Assembly: GCA_003507655.1 (NCBI GenBank)
Contig: DNUZ01000030.1
Location: 123,149-187,148, forward strand
Length of the DNA stretch: 64,000 bases
From: Lachnospiraceae bacterium
GTDB taxonomy: Bacteria; Bacillota; Clostridia; Lachnospirales; Lachnospiraceae
Direction: 5' to 3'
Position numbers and translations under genes: made by a program
Shown here: positions 43,096 through 51,771 of the stretch, piece by piece
Layout of the letters: each line of letters begins with the position of its first letter
Numbering within the stretch: position 1 is the first letter of the stretch
The notes under the pieces: generated by a model
Database searches by the model: none
Told to the model about the DNA's origin: nothing
What the model saw: the letters and a program-made list of their open reading frames with translations, nothing else

Positions 43096-43124
43096 ATTAT
43101 AACAACATTTTTTTACACTGTCAA
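43096..43124 (-). promoter_or_regulatory. consensus promoter of the NlpC/P60 gene
   Basis: TTGACA (43119-43124), 17-nt spacer, TATAAT (43096-43101): a perfect housekeeping-sigma promoter on the minus strand. Confidence 0.9.
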
Positions 43125-43133
43125 CACATTTAC

Positions 43134-43150
43134 GTAATATTTGCGTAACA
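43134..43150 (-). promoter_or_regulatory. WalR-like box upstream of the NlpC/P60 promoter
   Basis: On the minus strand TGTTAC-N5-TATTAC ends 9 nt before the -35. The WalR consensus is TGTWAH-N5-TGTWAH; the first half matches fully, the second differs at one base. WalR controls peptidoglycan hydrolases in Firmicutes. Confidence 0.5.
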
Positions 43151-43160
43151 TTTGTCATTT

Positions 43161-44078
43161 TTATAAATCAAAATAGATCCTTGCGATCTTAATATCCTGC
43201 TGTAACTGCGCTTTTAATTCATCTATGGATGCAAATTTTACCTCTGCACGGATGCGGTGTAAAAATTCCACTTCTACCGCCATATCATAAACATCGTCAG
43301 AAAAATCCAGCACATGTGTCTCGACACCGATCGGATTATCTCCCTCGATCGTCGGTTTACATCCGACATTGGTGATTCCACAGTATTCCTCTCCTCCGAT
43401 CAGAATCTTTGTGATATAGACTCCAAATGGCGGCAGCAGTTTGTCAGCCTCAGGCACCAGATTCACGGTTGGAAACCCGATCGTCCTTCCAATCTCATTT
43501 CCATGCTCTACGATGCCCTGTACAAAAAAGGAATAGCCTAACAGTTCATTTGCCTTTTCGATATTTCCTTCTTTAATATACTCACGGATATAGGTGCTGC
43601 TGATATCTCTTCCGTCACTCTGGATCTTTTCGATCACCTGTACCTCATAACCGAATTTGTCAGCATATTCTAAAAGCAGCTGATAATCTCCCATGCGGTT
43701 ATGTCCAAAATGAAAATCTGTACCGACCACCATGTATTTTACATGCAGTTTTTCTACCATCATACGAATAAAATCCACTGCATCCATATTGCGGATCTCC
43801 TCTGTAAAAGGACATTCCACTACATAGTCAATCCCGATATTTTCAAAGATATGCATCTTTTCCTCATTGGTCGTCAGCACGTCTCCACGGTCGTCTTCCA
43901 CCTTTTTTCTCGGAGGAATATCAAAGGTAAATACCACGGCTTTCAGATCGTCTGCTTTTTTCTCTAATACGGTATCTAAAAGCAGACGGTGTCCTCTGTG
44001 TATCCCATCGAATTTTCCAAATGTGATGACCGTAGATTCTTCTATATTAAAATCCGTTGTTCCTCTTAAATAAATCAT
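43161..44078 (-). CDS. ribF: bifunctional riboflavin kinase / FAD synthetase
   Basis: Makes FMN and FAD. The 305-aa protein has the N-terminal FAD synthetase nucleotidyltransferase domain (VITFGKFDGIHRGHRLLL with HRGH, GTDFHFGHNRMGD) and the C-terminal riboflavin kinase domain (GNEIGRTIGFPTVNLVPEADKLLPPFGVY, GCKPTIEGDNPIGVETHVLDF). Last gene of the rimP-ribF operon, 13 nt after truB. No FMN riboswitch is near. Confidence 0.96.
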   Translation of the reverse strand: MIYLRGTTDFNIEESTVITFGKFDGIHRGHRLLLDTVLEKKADDLKAVVFTFDIPPRKKVEDDRGDVLTTNEEKMHIFENIGIDYVVECPFTEEIRNMDAVDFIRMMVEKLHVKYMVVGTDFHFGHNRMGDYQLLLEYADKFGYEVQVIEKIQSDGRDISSTYIREYIKEGNIEKANELLGYSFFVQGIVEHGNEIGRTIGFPTVNLVPEADKLLPPFGVYITKILIGGEEYCGITNVGCKPTIEGDNPIGVETHVLDFSDDVYDMAVEVEFLHRIRAEVKFASIDELKAQLQQDIKIARIYFDL

Positions 44079-44091
44079 TTTACTCTCTCAC

Positions 44092-44994
44092 TTACTGTTC
44101 CAAAAAAATTTTCACAGGCTTGTAATTTTCCTGTCTTTTATCATAACGGTAGATTCCGATAAACCGTCCTTCTTCATCATAGATGCGGACCGACTCCGTT
44201 TCATCCGATATCGGCGGTGTTACAAAAAATGCTTTTGCAATACGGTTGCCGTTATAAAGTATTTTGCCGTATTTTTTTTGTACCGTTACCGCTTCTAATG
44301 CACGAAATACATAGTCTGTCGGATAAAGGATCTGTTCTAGCTCTCCTGCATCCCGTTTTTTCTCAATTTCTCCTAAGGTCAATGCCTGTTCTATGGAAAA
44401 ATCTGCCACTCTTGTCCGTTTTAACGACTCCATACAACCACCACAGCCCAGTTTCAGACCAATATCGTGGCAAAGAGTACGGATATACGTTCCTTTCGAG
44501 CAATGTACCCGCATGGTCACACGCGGAAGTTCTATGTTCACGATTTCAATCTCATAAATCTGAACCGGTCTGGGTTTACGCTCTACCTCGATCCCATTTC
44601 TTGCAAGGTCGCACAGTTTTTTTCCGTTGACCTTTAATGCAGAATACATCGGTGGTATCTGTTCGTATGCTCCGACAAATCCCATAATAGCTTTTTTTAC
44701 TTCTTCTTCGCTGCAGGTTACCGCCGACTGCTCTAACACGGTTCCTGTGGTGTCCTGCGTATCGGTGGTCTGTCCAAGCAGCAGGACTGCCTCATAGACC
44801 TTGTCCTTATCAGTTAAAAGGTCGCAGACTTTTGTGGCTTTTCCAAGGCATACCGGCAGCACCCCTTCTGCCTGTGGGTCTAACGTTCCGGTATGTCCGA
44901 TCTTTTTCTGCCCTGCGATTCCACGCAGTTTTGCCACTACATCGTGGGAAGTATAGCCTTTTTCTTTGTATACATTTAAAATACCGTTTAGCAT
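44092..44994 (-). CDS. truB: tRNA pseudouridine-55 synthase
   Basis: Makes pseudouridine 55 in the T-loop of tRNAs. The 300-aa protein has GILNVYKEKGYTSHDVV, the catalytic Asp in GHTGTLDPQAEGVLPVCLG, PPMYSALKVNGKKL and SKGTYIRTLCHDIG. C-terminal region shorter and divergent as usual in Firmicutes. It follows nrnA by 11 nt. Confidence 0.97.
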   Translation of the reverse strand: MLNGILNVYKEKGYTSHDVVAKLRGIAGQKKIGHTGTLDPQAEGVLPVCLGKATKVCDLLTDKDKVYEAVLLLGQTTDTQDTTGTVLEQSAVTCSEEEVKKAIMGFVGAYEQIPPMYSALKVNGKKLCDLARNGIEVERKPRPVQIYEIEIVNIELPRVTMRVHCSKGTYIRTLCHDIGLKLGCGGCMESLKRTRVADFSIEQALTLGEIEKKRDAGELEQILYPTDYVFRALEAVTVQKKYGKILYNGNRIAKAFFVTPPISDETESVRIYDEEGRFIGIYRYDKRQENYKPVKIFLEQ

Positions 44995-45005
44995 CTTCTC
45001 ACCCT

Positions 45006-45971
45006 TTATGTCTCTGAAACATCAGAAGGCAGTTGTTTTTTCATCTCTTCTAAGATTTTTTTTATGATCTCGTCTGCATTGCCTTCCATGGAGACTCCCG
45101 CTGCGCGGATATGACCGCCACCGCCATACTCCATGGCTACTTTCGCCACATCCATGCCTCCGTTAGAACGCATGCTGACTTTGTAACCGTCCTCTGTCTC
45201 ATACAGGAAAACAGCCGCCTCTACGTCTTTGGTCACACGAAGCTGACTAACGATCCCGTCTAAATGCTTTGGCAATACCTCAAATTCTTCCATCTGCTCT
45301 TTGGTCACTACGGAAGTAATGACCGCACCGCCAAGCTCTAATTTAGACTGTACCAGCGCCTGACCTAAGATCCGGTTCTGTTCATAGGTCTTTGTATAAA
45401 AGGTCTTATCTACGATCTCGGTAAAGTCGATTCCCATATCCATCAGCTTTCCGGCAATGTTCATGGTCTTTGCCGAAGTTGATGAATACTGGAATACTCC
45501 GGTATCATGGATGATCCCTACATAGATACATTCTGCAATCTCTTTTGAAATCTTTTTCTCGTCTAAAAGCTCAAACACCAGCTCCGAAGCCGAACTTGCA
45601 TGCGGAAAGATATAATTTTCATCGGCAAAACTCTGATTGCTGATATGATGGTCGATACAGATCGTCTTTTTTGCTGCGGTAAAATACTGTGCAGCCTCTC
45701 CTAATCGTCCGGTATCTCCGCAATCCTGTGCAATGAACAGATCATATGATTCATGTTCTGTACATTCATGAATGATCTCTTCGGAACGCTTTAAGAATTT
45801 AAAAATATTCGGAATCGGCTCTAAATATAAATCCACCTGAATCTGTGGATAATTGTCTTTGATATAATTATAGGTTGCAAGGCAGGAGCCTACGCAGTCG
45901 CCGTCCGGACGGACGTGTCCTGCGATCGCTACTCTCTGTACTCCCTCTAACTGTGAATCCAAGTCCTTCAT
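45006..45971 (-). CDS. nrnA: DHH-family oligoribonuclease / pAp phosphatase (NrnA-like)
   Basis: Degrades very short RNAs and dephosphorylates 3'-phosphoadenosine 5'-phosphate. The 321-aa protein has the DHH motifs GHVRPDGDCVGS, AQDCGDTGRL and IDHHISNQ, and the DHHA1 domain with MRSNGGMDVAKVAMEYGGGGHIRAAG. Position between rbfA and truB matches other Firmicutes. Confidence 0.95.
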   Translation of the reverse strand: MKDLDSQLEGVQRVAIAGHVRPDGDCVGSCLATYNYIKDNYPQIQVDLYLEPIPNIFKFLKRSEEIIHECTEHESYDLFIAQDCGDTGRLGEAAQYFTAAKKTICIDHHISNQSFADENYIFPHASSASELVFELLDEKKISKEIAECIYVGIIHDTGVFQYSSTSAKTMNIAGKLMDMGIDFTEIVDKTFYTKTYEQNRILGQALVQSKLELGGAVITSVVTKEQMEEFEVLPKHLDGIVSQLRVTKDVEAAVFLYETEDGYKVSMRSNGGMDVAKVAMEYGGGGHIRAAGVSMEGNADEIIKKILEEMKKQLPSDVSET

Positions 45972-45998
45972 GCTTTTTCCCCCGGTCTCGCTGTATCT

Positions 45999-46361
45999 CT
46001 ACTCCTGTATATCCTTTGTTACATCATCTATCAGTTTTGACATATTGACACCATATTCAATGGACTGGTCTAAAATAAACTGTACCTGTGGTGTGTTACG
46101 CAAATTGATATTTTTTGCCAGCGTTCTGCGGATATAGCCTTCCGCACTCTTTAAACCTGCGATCGTATCTTTCTGGGACTGTTCATCCCCTAAAACAGAA
46201 ATATATGCTTTACAGGTCTTTAAGTCTGGTGCTACTTCTACTGCAACCACACTGGTCATCGGATTGATCCGTGGGTCTTTGATCTCCCCACGGATGATAT
46301 TGGAAAGTTCTCTTAGAACTTCCTCATTAATCCTTGTATTCTTAATACTGTTTTTTCGCAT
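45999..46361 (-). CDS. rbfA: 30S ribosome-binding factor A
   Basis: A late 30S maturation and cold-shock factor with one KH-type fold. The 120-aa sequence has RINEEVLRELSNIIRGEIKDPRI, the interrupted-KH region VEVAPDLKTCKAYISVLGDE, and LRNTPQVQFILDQSIEYG. It follows infB by 21 nt. Confidence 0.96.
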   Translation of the reverse strand: MRKNSIKNTRINEEVLRELSNIIRGEIKDPRINPMTSVVAVEVAPDLKTCKAYISVLGDEQSQKDTIAGLKSAEGYIRRTLAKNINLRNTPQVQFILDQSIEYGVNMSKLIDDVTKDIQE

Positions 46362-46382
46362 TCTGCCTCTATTCCCTTCGTT

Positions 46383-48983
46383 CTATCTCGGCACTTCTAC
46401 CATAATATATGCTTCAATCTGATCTAATTCCTGGATATCATTGAAGTCTTCAAATACCAGACCACATTCATAGCCTGCTTTTACTTCTTTTACATCATCT
46501 TTAAAACGTTTTAAGGATGCAAGATTTCCTTCAAAGATCTGCTTTCCTTCTCTGGAAATACGAACCATACAGCCACGCTGGAAAGAACCGTCTAAGACAT
46601 AGGAACCTGCAATATTTCCAACGCCGGATGCTTTAAAGATCTGACGTACTTCTGCATGACCGATGACTTTTTCTTCAAAGATCGGGTCTAACATTCCCTT
46701 CATGGCAGCTTCTACATCCTCGATGGCATTGTAGATGATCTTGTACAGACGCACATCTACACCTTCACGGTCTGCAATCGCTTTTGCAGTGGTATCCGGG
46801 CGTACGTTAAATCCGATAATGATGGCATTGGATGCAGATGCTAACGTAACGTCGGATTCGTTGATCGCACCAACACCGCCATGGATGACTTTGACTACAA
46901 CCTCTTCGTTTGAGAGTTTTACAAGACTCTGTTTTACTGCTTCTACGGAACCCTGAACATCTGCTTTGACGATGATATCTAACTCTTTGACATTTCCGGA
47001 CTGGATCTGGGAGAACAGATCGTCTAAGGACATCTTGGATTTTGTCTCTTCGATCAGGCGGTTCTTGCCTTCTGAAATAAAGGTTTCTGCAAAGCTTCTT
47101 GCCTCTTTTTCTGTCTCCGTGGATACAAATACTTCTCCTGCTCCCGGTACGCTGGATAATCCTAAAATCTCTACCGGTGTGGATGGTCCTGCCTCTTTTA
47201 CATTGCGTCCCTTGTCATCGATCATGGCACGGACACGTCCGTAACTGCTTCCGCAGGCAATCGGCTGACCGACTTTTAAGGTTCCTTTCTGTACTAAAAC
47301 AGTTGCTACCGCACCACGGCCTTTATCCAGTCTTGCCTCGATGACGATACCACGTGCCTGACGTTTTGGATTTGCCTTTAACTCACAGATTTCTGCTGTT
47401 AACAGGATCATCTCTAAGAGCTGGTCAATACCTTCCCGTGTATGTGCAGATACCGGAACGAAGATGGTGCTTCCACCCCAGTCTTCCGGGATCAGTTCAT
47501 ATTCTGCAAGCTCCTGTTTTACTTTTTCAATATTGGCATTCGGCTTATCAATCTTGTTAACTGCAACAATGATCTCGATGCCTGCTGCTTTTGCATGGTT
47601 GATCGCCTCTACCGTCTGTGGCATGACTCCATCGTCTGCTGCTACAACTAAGATCGCAATATCTGTGGAATTTGCTCCACGCATACGCATTGCCGTAAAC
47701 GCCTCATGTCCCGGTGTATCTAAGAAAGTGATCTTTTCTCCGTTGATCTCTACCATATAAGCACCGATATGCTGGGTAATACCGCCTGCCTCACGGTCTG
47801 TCACATGGGTATCACGGATCGCATCTAACAGGGAAGTCTTACCGTGGTCAACGTGACCCATAACGCAGACAACCGGCGGACGTTTTACCATGGTGCTTTC
47901 GTCTTCTTCTTCCTCTTTTAAGAGTTCTTCAATGACATCCACTTTTACTTCATGCTCTGCTAAACAGTTGAACTCTAAAGCAATTTCTTCTGCAGTATCG
48001 TAATCCACATCCTGATTTACGGTTACCATCGTTCCTTTTAAGAACAGTTTCTTTACAATTTCTGATGGTTGTACTTTCATCTTATCTGCTAATTCACGGA
48101 TGGTCAGTGAATCTGGCAGTGTGATGGTACGGATAGTCTCTTCTTTCTTCTCCTGTGGCTGCTGTGGCTGTTTTTTCTTCTTACCGCCATTCTTCTCTAA
48201 ATTGATATAACGCTCCTGCTTCTTGTTGCCGAAGTTATCTTTATTCTGACCCTTATTCTTCTTATCGTTTCTACGGGTATCTCTGCGGTCTTTTCCGTTA
48301 TTTTCTTCTACCGGTGTCGCACTCTTGTTGAATTTGTTGATCTCCTGATCTAATCTCGGACGAGATTCTTTCTGGCGATTCTGACCGACTCTGTTGTTAC
48401 CTCTATTGTTTTGGTTATAATTGGCATTCGGTTTATGATTCGTACGGCCGTTCTGATTCTGGCGATTATTTTCCTCATTTCTAGGTCTCCTCTCACCCTG
48501 TCTGTCTGCCTGCTGTGCGCGGATCGGACGATCTCCCTGTGGACGTACCGGTCTTTCTCCCTGCGGGCGTTCCCCCTGTGGACGCATCGGACGGTCTCCC
48601 TGCGGTCTTGCCGGTCTGGCTCCACCCTGTGGTCTTGCATTTCTGTTTCCGTTTGGATTGTTATGCTGTCCGTTCTGTCCGTTGTTTCTGCGGTTATTCG
48701 GCTGTTTACTGTTCTGTGGATTGTATACTGCCGTAATACTGGATTTTTTCTTCGGACGCTCCTGATGTGCGTCTTCTTCCTTCTCTGCTGCCTTTGGTGC
48801 AGCTTTTTCCTCTTTTACCGGTTCGCTTTTTGCAAACTTTTTCTTAACAACTTTGATCACATCGTCCTCAATAGAACTCATGTGACTCTTCACCTCTATA
48901 TTCTGCTCTGATAAGTACTGTAATATTTCCTTAGACTGTATATTTAATTCCTTTGCAAGTTCATGCACTTTGACTTTTGCCAT
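46383..48983 (-). CDS. infB: translation initiation factor IF-2 with long disordered N-terminal region
   Basis: The initiator-tRNA GTPase, 866 aa from the ATG at 48983 (GGAGG upstream). An N-terminal IF2N domain ([21 protein letters not shown]) is followed by ~220 residues of low-complexity Arg/Pro/Gln/Asn/Gly-rich sequence with repeated RPQGxRP units, a second IF2N domain ([21 protein letters not shown]), the GTPase ([28 protein letters not shown]) and the C1/C2 domains. The repetitive linker is the only unusual part and is variable in this family. Confidence 0.96.
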   Translation of the reverse strand: MAKVKVHELAKELNIQSKEILQYLSEQNIEVKSHMSSIEDDVIKVVKKKFAKSEPVKEEKAAPKAAEKEEDAHQERPKKKSSITAVYNPQNSKQPNNRRNNGQNGQHNNPNGNRNARPQGGARPARPQGDRPMRPQGERPQGERPVRPQGDRPIRAQQADRQGERRPRNEENNRQNQNGRTNHKPNANYNQNNRGNNRVGQNRQKESRPRLDQEINKFNKSATPVEENNGKDRRDTRRNDKKNKGQNKDNFGNKKQERYINLEKNGGKKKKQPQQPQEKKEETIRTITLPDSLTIRELADKMKVQPSEIVKKLFLKGTMVTVNQDVDYDTAEEIALEFNCLAEHEVKVDVIEELLKEEEEDESTMVKRPPVVCVMGHVDHGKTSLLDAIRDTHVTDREAGGITQHIGAYMVEINGEKITFLDTPGHEAFTAMRMRGANSTDIAILVVAADDGVMPQTVEAINHAKAAGIEIIVAVNKIDKPNANIEKVKQELAEYELIPEDWGGSTIFVPVSAHTREGIDQLLEMILLTAEICELKANPKRQARGIVIEARLDKGRGAVATVLVQKGTLKVGQPIACGSSYGRVRAMIDDKGRNVKEAGPSTPVEILGLSSVPGAGEVFVSTETEKEARSFAETFISEGKNRLIEETKSKMSLDDLFSQIQSGNVKELDIIVKADVQGSVEAVKQSLVKLSNEEVVVKVIHGGVGAINESDVTLASASNAIIIGFNVRPDTTAKAIADREGVDVRLYKIIYNAIEDVEAAMKGMLDPIFEEKVIGHAEVRQIFKASGVGNIAGSYVLDGSFQRGCMVRISREGKQIFEGNLASLKRFKDDVKEVKAGYECGLVFEDFNDIQELDQIEAYIMVEVPR

Positions 48984-48996
48984 TCCATTTCCTCCA

Positions 48997-49317
48997 TTAT
49001 TCAATTTTCTCACCGCTTAGTATCTTACTCTCTAACGCTTTTGCAAATCCGCTATCGGTAACCGCAAGGGAAGCCCGATACTGTTTTCCGATACATCTTC
49101 CTAAATCCTCTTTTACCGCATATTCATAATATGGCACTTCGTAAAATGCACACATGTTGCGAAATAATTTCTTCGTATTATCGGAAGCATCCTTTGCCAC
49201 GATGACTAAGCCGGCTTTTCCTGCCTTGACCGCTTTTTCTGTTGAAAATTCCCCACTCTCTATCTTCCGTCCTCTCGCAGCTAACCCAAGCATCTGCAAG
49301 ACTTTATCATTTTTCAA
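48997..49317 (-). CDS. L7Ae/YlxQ-family ribosomal-type RNA-binding protein
   Basis: A 106-aa K-turn-binding-type protein of the L7Ae/L30e family found between ylxR and infB in Firmicutes. [41 protein letters not shown] is diagnostic. I choose the TTG at 49317 as start: AGGAGA lies 9 nt upstream and the gene then overlaps ylxR by 11 nt. A longer ATG frame from 49347 would lie far inside ylxR. Confidence 0.88.
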   Translation of the reverse strand: MKNDKVLQMLGLAARGRKIESGEFSTEKAVKAGKAGLVIVAKDASDNTKKLFRNMCAFYEVPYYEYAVKEDLGRCIGKQYRASLAVTDSGFAKALESKILSGEKIE

Positions 49318-49579
49318 TCGCTTCCATCTCCTCTTCGAGCTGTTCATAGATTTCTTTGGGAATCGCAGTCTTTAATGAGCGCTCCAGTCCTTTGGACTTC
49401 TCTGCCTTTTTCAGACATTCACTGTCCGCACAAAGATATGCGCCTCTTCCATTCTTCTTTCCTGTCGCATCTAAGATAATTTCATTCTCGGATGTCTTGA
49501 TGACGCGAATCATTTCCCGCTTATTTTTCATTTCACCGCATCCTACACATTGACGCATCGGGACTTTTTTACTCGTCAT
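49307..49579 (-). CDS. ylxR: YlxR (RnpM-type) RNA-binding protein
   Basis: A 90-aa protein with MRQCVGCGEMKNKREMIRV and GRGAYLCADSECLKKAEKSKGLERSL. In Bacillus subtilis YlxR has been reported to bind the RNase P RNA. It overlaps the nusA end by 11 nt and the L7Ae-like gene start by 11 nt, so the three are translationally coupled. Confidence 0.94.
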   Translation of the reverse strand: MTSKKVPMRQCVGCGEMKNKREMIRVIKTSENEIILDATGKKNGRGAYLCADSECLKKAEKSKGLERSLKTAIPKEIYEQLEEEMEAIEK

Positions 49580-50768
49580 AGTCGTTCACTTCATCCTCAT
49601 CTATTTCCTGATAGTTATCTAATTCTTCCTCTGTATCAGGTTCAATGTACTCGCCGTTCTCATCATAGTACTCTTCCCCATCTTCGTAATATTCATCCTC
49701 ATAATCATTCTCGTAATCGATGAAGTCGCCGGCTTCTCTTGCCTGTGTCTCACTCTTGATATCAATCTTGAATCCGGTCAGTCTTGCAGCAAGTCTTGCA
49801 TTCTGTCCTTCTTTTCCGATTGCTAAGGATAACTGATAATCCGGTACAACAACCTTTGCTGTCTTTTCTTCATCATCTGCAATAACAGAGATGACTTTTG
49901 CCGGGCTTAATGCATTCTGGATTAAGATCGCGGAATTCTCACACCAGTTAATAATATCGATTTTCTCGCCGCGCAGCTCATTCACGATCGCATTGACACG
50001 CGCACCGTTCATTCCGACACATGCACCGACCGGATCGACATCCGGGTCATTGGAATATACGGCAATCTTTGTTCTGCTTCCTGCTTCTCTTGCAATACTC
50101 TTGATCTCAACGATACCATCTCTTACTTCGGTTACCTCTGATTCAAACAGACGCTTTACCAACTCCGGATGTGTTCTCGACACTAAGATCTTTGGTCCTT
50201 TTGAAGTGGATTTTACTTCTAAAATATAGAGTTTGATACGCTCGGTAGGTTTGAACACTTCCCCTTTGATCTGTTCGCCCTCTGTTAAGATTGCATCTAC
50301 TTTTCCAAGATTGATGCTTACATTCTTACCGATATAACGCTGGACAACACCAGTTACCACATCGCGTTCTTTGCTGTAATATTCATCGAACAGTACCTTC
50401 CTCTCTTCCTCACGGATCTTCTGCAAGATGACGTTCTTTGCATTCTGTGTTGCGATACGTCCGAATTCTTTGGATCTTACTTCGATGTTTACGGTATCTC
50501 CAAGATCATATCTTGAGTCGATCATTTTTGCATTTGCAAGGCTGATCTCAAGACAGGGATCTTCGACCTCTTCGACTACGGTTTTTTCCTGATACACATG
50601 AAACTCGCAGGTCTCCGGATCAATGTTTACTTTAATGTTATCTGATTTTCCAAAATGATTCTTACAAGCGGTAACTAAAGAGTTCTCTATAGCCTCAAGC
50701 AAGGTATCCTTACTGATATTTTTTTCCTCTTCTAATACATTTAACGCTTCTAACAATTCATTGTTCAT
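49569..50768 (-). CDS. nusA: transcription termination/antitermination factor NusA
   Basis: RNA polymerase-associated factor, 399 aa. N-terminal NusA domain (NELLEALNVLEEEKNISKDTLLEAI), S1 domain (VVTGVVQRYIGKNVSINLGKVDAILTEGEQ), KH domains (VGACVGMNGARVNAIVNELRGEKIDIINW; LAIGKEGQNARLAARLTGFKIDI) and a very acidic C-terminal tail of ~55 residues (EDEYYEDGEEYYDENGEY). It lies in the order rimP-nusA-ylxR-L7Ae-infB. Its leader has a hairpin that may allow NusA autoregulation. Confidence 0.97.
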   Translation of the reverse strand: MNNELLEALNVLEEEKNISKDTLLEAIENSLVTACKNHFGKSDNIKVNIDPETCEFHVYQEKTVVEEVEDPCLEISLANAKMIDSRYDLGDTVNIEVRSKEFGRIATQNAKNVILQKIREEERKVLFDEYYSKERDVVTGVVQRYIGKNVSINLGKVDAILTEGEQIKGEVFKPTERIKLYILEVKSTSKGPKILVSRTHPELVKRLFESEVTEVRDGIVEIKSIAREAGSRTKIAVYSNDPDVDPVGACVGMNGARVNAIVNELRGEKIDIINWCENSAILIQNALSPAKVISVIADDEEKTAKVVVPDYQLSLAIGKEGQNARLAARLTGFKIDIKSETQAREAGDFIDYENDYEDEYYEDGEEYYDENGEYIEPDTEEELDNYQEIDEDEVNDYDE

Positions 50769-50803
50769 TATGATATTCCTCCCATTTAATTTGTTATTGT
50801 ACG

Positions 50804-51271
50804 CTAAAAATCAAATGCCAAACGGATCAATGCGATATCCGTTTTTGCAAAAGTCAATTTTTCGTCTTCTTCTGTCTGAATTGTTACGGTATCATCGTCA
50901 TAACCGGTTAAAACTCCGTAAAATTCTTTGCTGCCGTTCATGGAACGATAGGTACGGATCTCTAATTCTTTTCCCATACTGCGAATATAATCTTTTTCCT
51001 TTTTGAGCGGTCTGCCAAGTCCCGGTGAACTCACTTCAAACACATAGGAATCTTCAATATAATCTTCCCTGTCTAAAATCTCATTCATCTCTCTTGCTAC
51101 AATTTCGCAGTCATCCACCGTAATGCCGCCTTCTTTATCAATATAGGCTCTTAAATACCATGTACTTCCCTCTTTGACATATTCCACGTCTACGAGTTCA
51201 AAATTGTTTCTTTCGAGAATCGGGGTAATCCAGTGTTCCGTCTGTGTCTCATACATTTGTCTTTTTGACAT
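50804..51271 (-). CDS. rimP: ribosome maturation factor RimP
   Basis: A 30S assembly factor, 155 aa. FELVDVEYVKEGSTWYLRAYIDKEGGITVDDCE, EVSSPGLGRPLKKEKDY and the C-terminal SH3-like FYGVLTGYDDDTVTI are diagnostic. The ATG at 51271 with AAGGTGG upstream gives the family length; frames from 51316 extend into the leader. First gene of the operon. Confidence 0.95.
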   Translation of the reverse strand: MSKRQMYETQTEHWITPILERNNFELVDVEYVKEGSTWYLRAYIDKEGGITVDDCEIVAREMNEILDREDYIEDSYVFEVSSPGLGRPLKKEKDYIRSMGKELEIRTYRSMNGSKEFYGVLTGYDDDTVTIQTEEDEKLTFAKTDIALIRLAFDF

Positions 51272-51334
51272 ATTCCCACCTTCTTTCATTTCCATTCTGG
51301 CTGTTCTTTCGGACATGACCCTAACATAAAATCA

Positions 51335-51356
51335 AGAGCGGACAACTGTCCGCTCT
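51335..51356 (-). promoter_or_regulatory. hairpin in the rimP-nusA operon leader
   Basis: AGAGCGGACA and TGTCCGCTCT form a perfect 10-bp stem with a 2-nt loop, followed by TGATTTTATG on the minus strand. It lies between promoter and rimP. In Bacillus subtilis NusA-dependent termination in the corresponding leader is reported to autoregulate the operon; the short U-run here would suit a NusA-dependent terminator. Confidence 0.6.
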
Positions 51357-51385
51357 CAACCTAGTTAACTCTACATATCATATAT

Positions 51386-51414
51386 ATGATAACACTTGCT
51401 ACATAGAAATGCAA
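51386..51414 (-). promoter_or_regulatory. promoter of the rimP-nusA-infB-ribF operon
   Basis: TTGCAT (51409-51414), 17-nt spacer, TATCAT (51386-51391) on the minus strand, about 30 nt before the leader hairpin. Confidence 0.6.
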
Positions 51415-51499
51415 GTATTTCCAAACAAAAAATGCTCAAAACCGATTATCTTCTGGCTTTGCGCATCTTCAAGGGTTGGGCTATTCATTAATGAATAAA

Positions 51500-51571
51500 C
51501 AGTTCGTAGGGGAATCGAACCCCTGTTTTCGCCGTGAGAGGGCGACGTCTTAACCGCTTGACCAACGAACC
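51500..51571 (-). tRNA. tRNA-Glu (anticodon CTC)
   Basis: A 72-nt cloverleaf: acceptor GGTTCGT/ACGAACT (one G-U), D-arm GGTCAAGCGGTTAAGAC, anticodon stem CGCC-CTCTCAC-GGCG with anticodon CTC reading GAG, T-arm CAGGGGTTCGATTCCCCT. CCA is not encoded. The shape and CGCC/GGCG anticodon stem are typical of bacterial tRNA-Glu. It is a single tRNA gene, not part of a cluster. Confidence 0.95.
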
Positions 51572-51608
51572 TTAGTATTTATTTTGTTGAACCGCGTCAA
51601 CAAATGCT

Positions 51609-51637
51609 ATTATATATGGTCTTACAAAAAAAAGCAA
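51609..51637 (-). promoter_or_regulatory. promoter of tRNA-Glu
   Basis: TTGCTT (51632-51637), 17-nt spacer, TATAAT (51609-51614) on the minus strand. The ~30-nt leader contains TTGTTGA/TCAACAA, a 7-bp hairpin close to the tRNA 5' end. Confidence 0.75.
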
Positions 51638-51699
51638 GTACTTTTTTTAAATTTTTTAAATTTTTTTATTTTTTCATGTTTTCCTGTATTTTTCTTTAT

Positions 51700-51750
51700 A
51701 AAGAGAAGCACCTGCAAGGCTGTCCGATAGTAACTCCCGCAGGTGCATTA
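51700..51750 (-). terminator. terminator of the chemoreceptor gene
   Basis: GCACCTGC (51746-51739 on minus) pairs with GCAGGTGC (51715-51708) around a 23-nt loop, followed by TTCTCTTTAT. About 20 nt after the receptor stop. Confidence 0.7.
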
Positions 51751-51771
51751 TGTACCTCTTAGCTTATTTTC

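Noticed and set aside
48411-48911. 166-aa plus-strand frame opposite infB
   Set aside because: Arises from the low-complexity Arg/Pro/Gln codons of the IF-2 linker read on the other strand.
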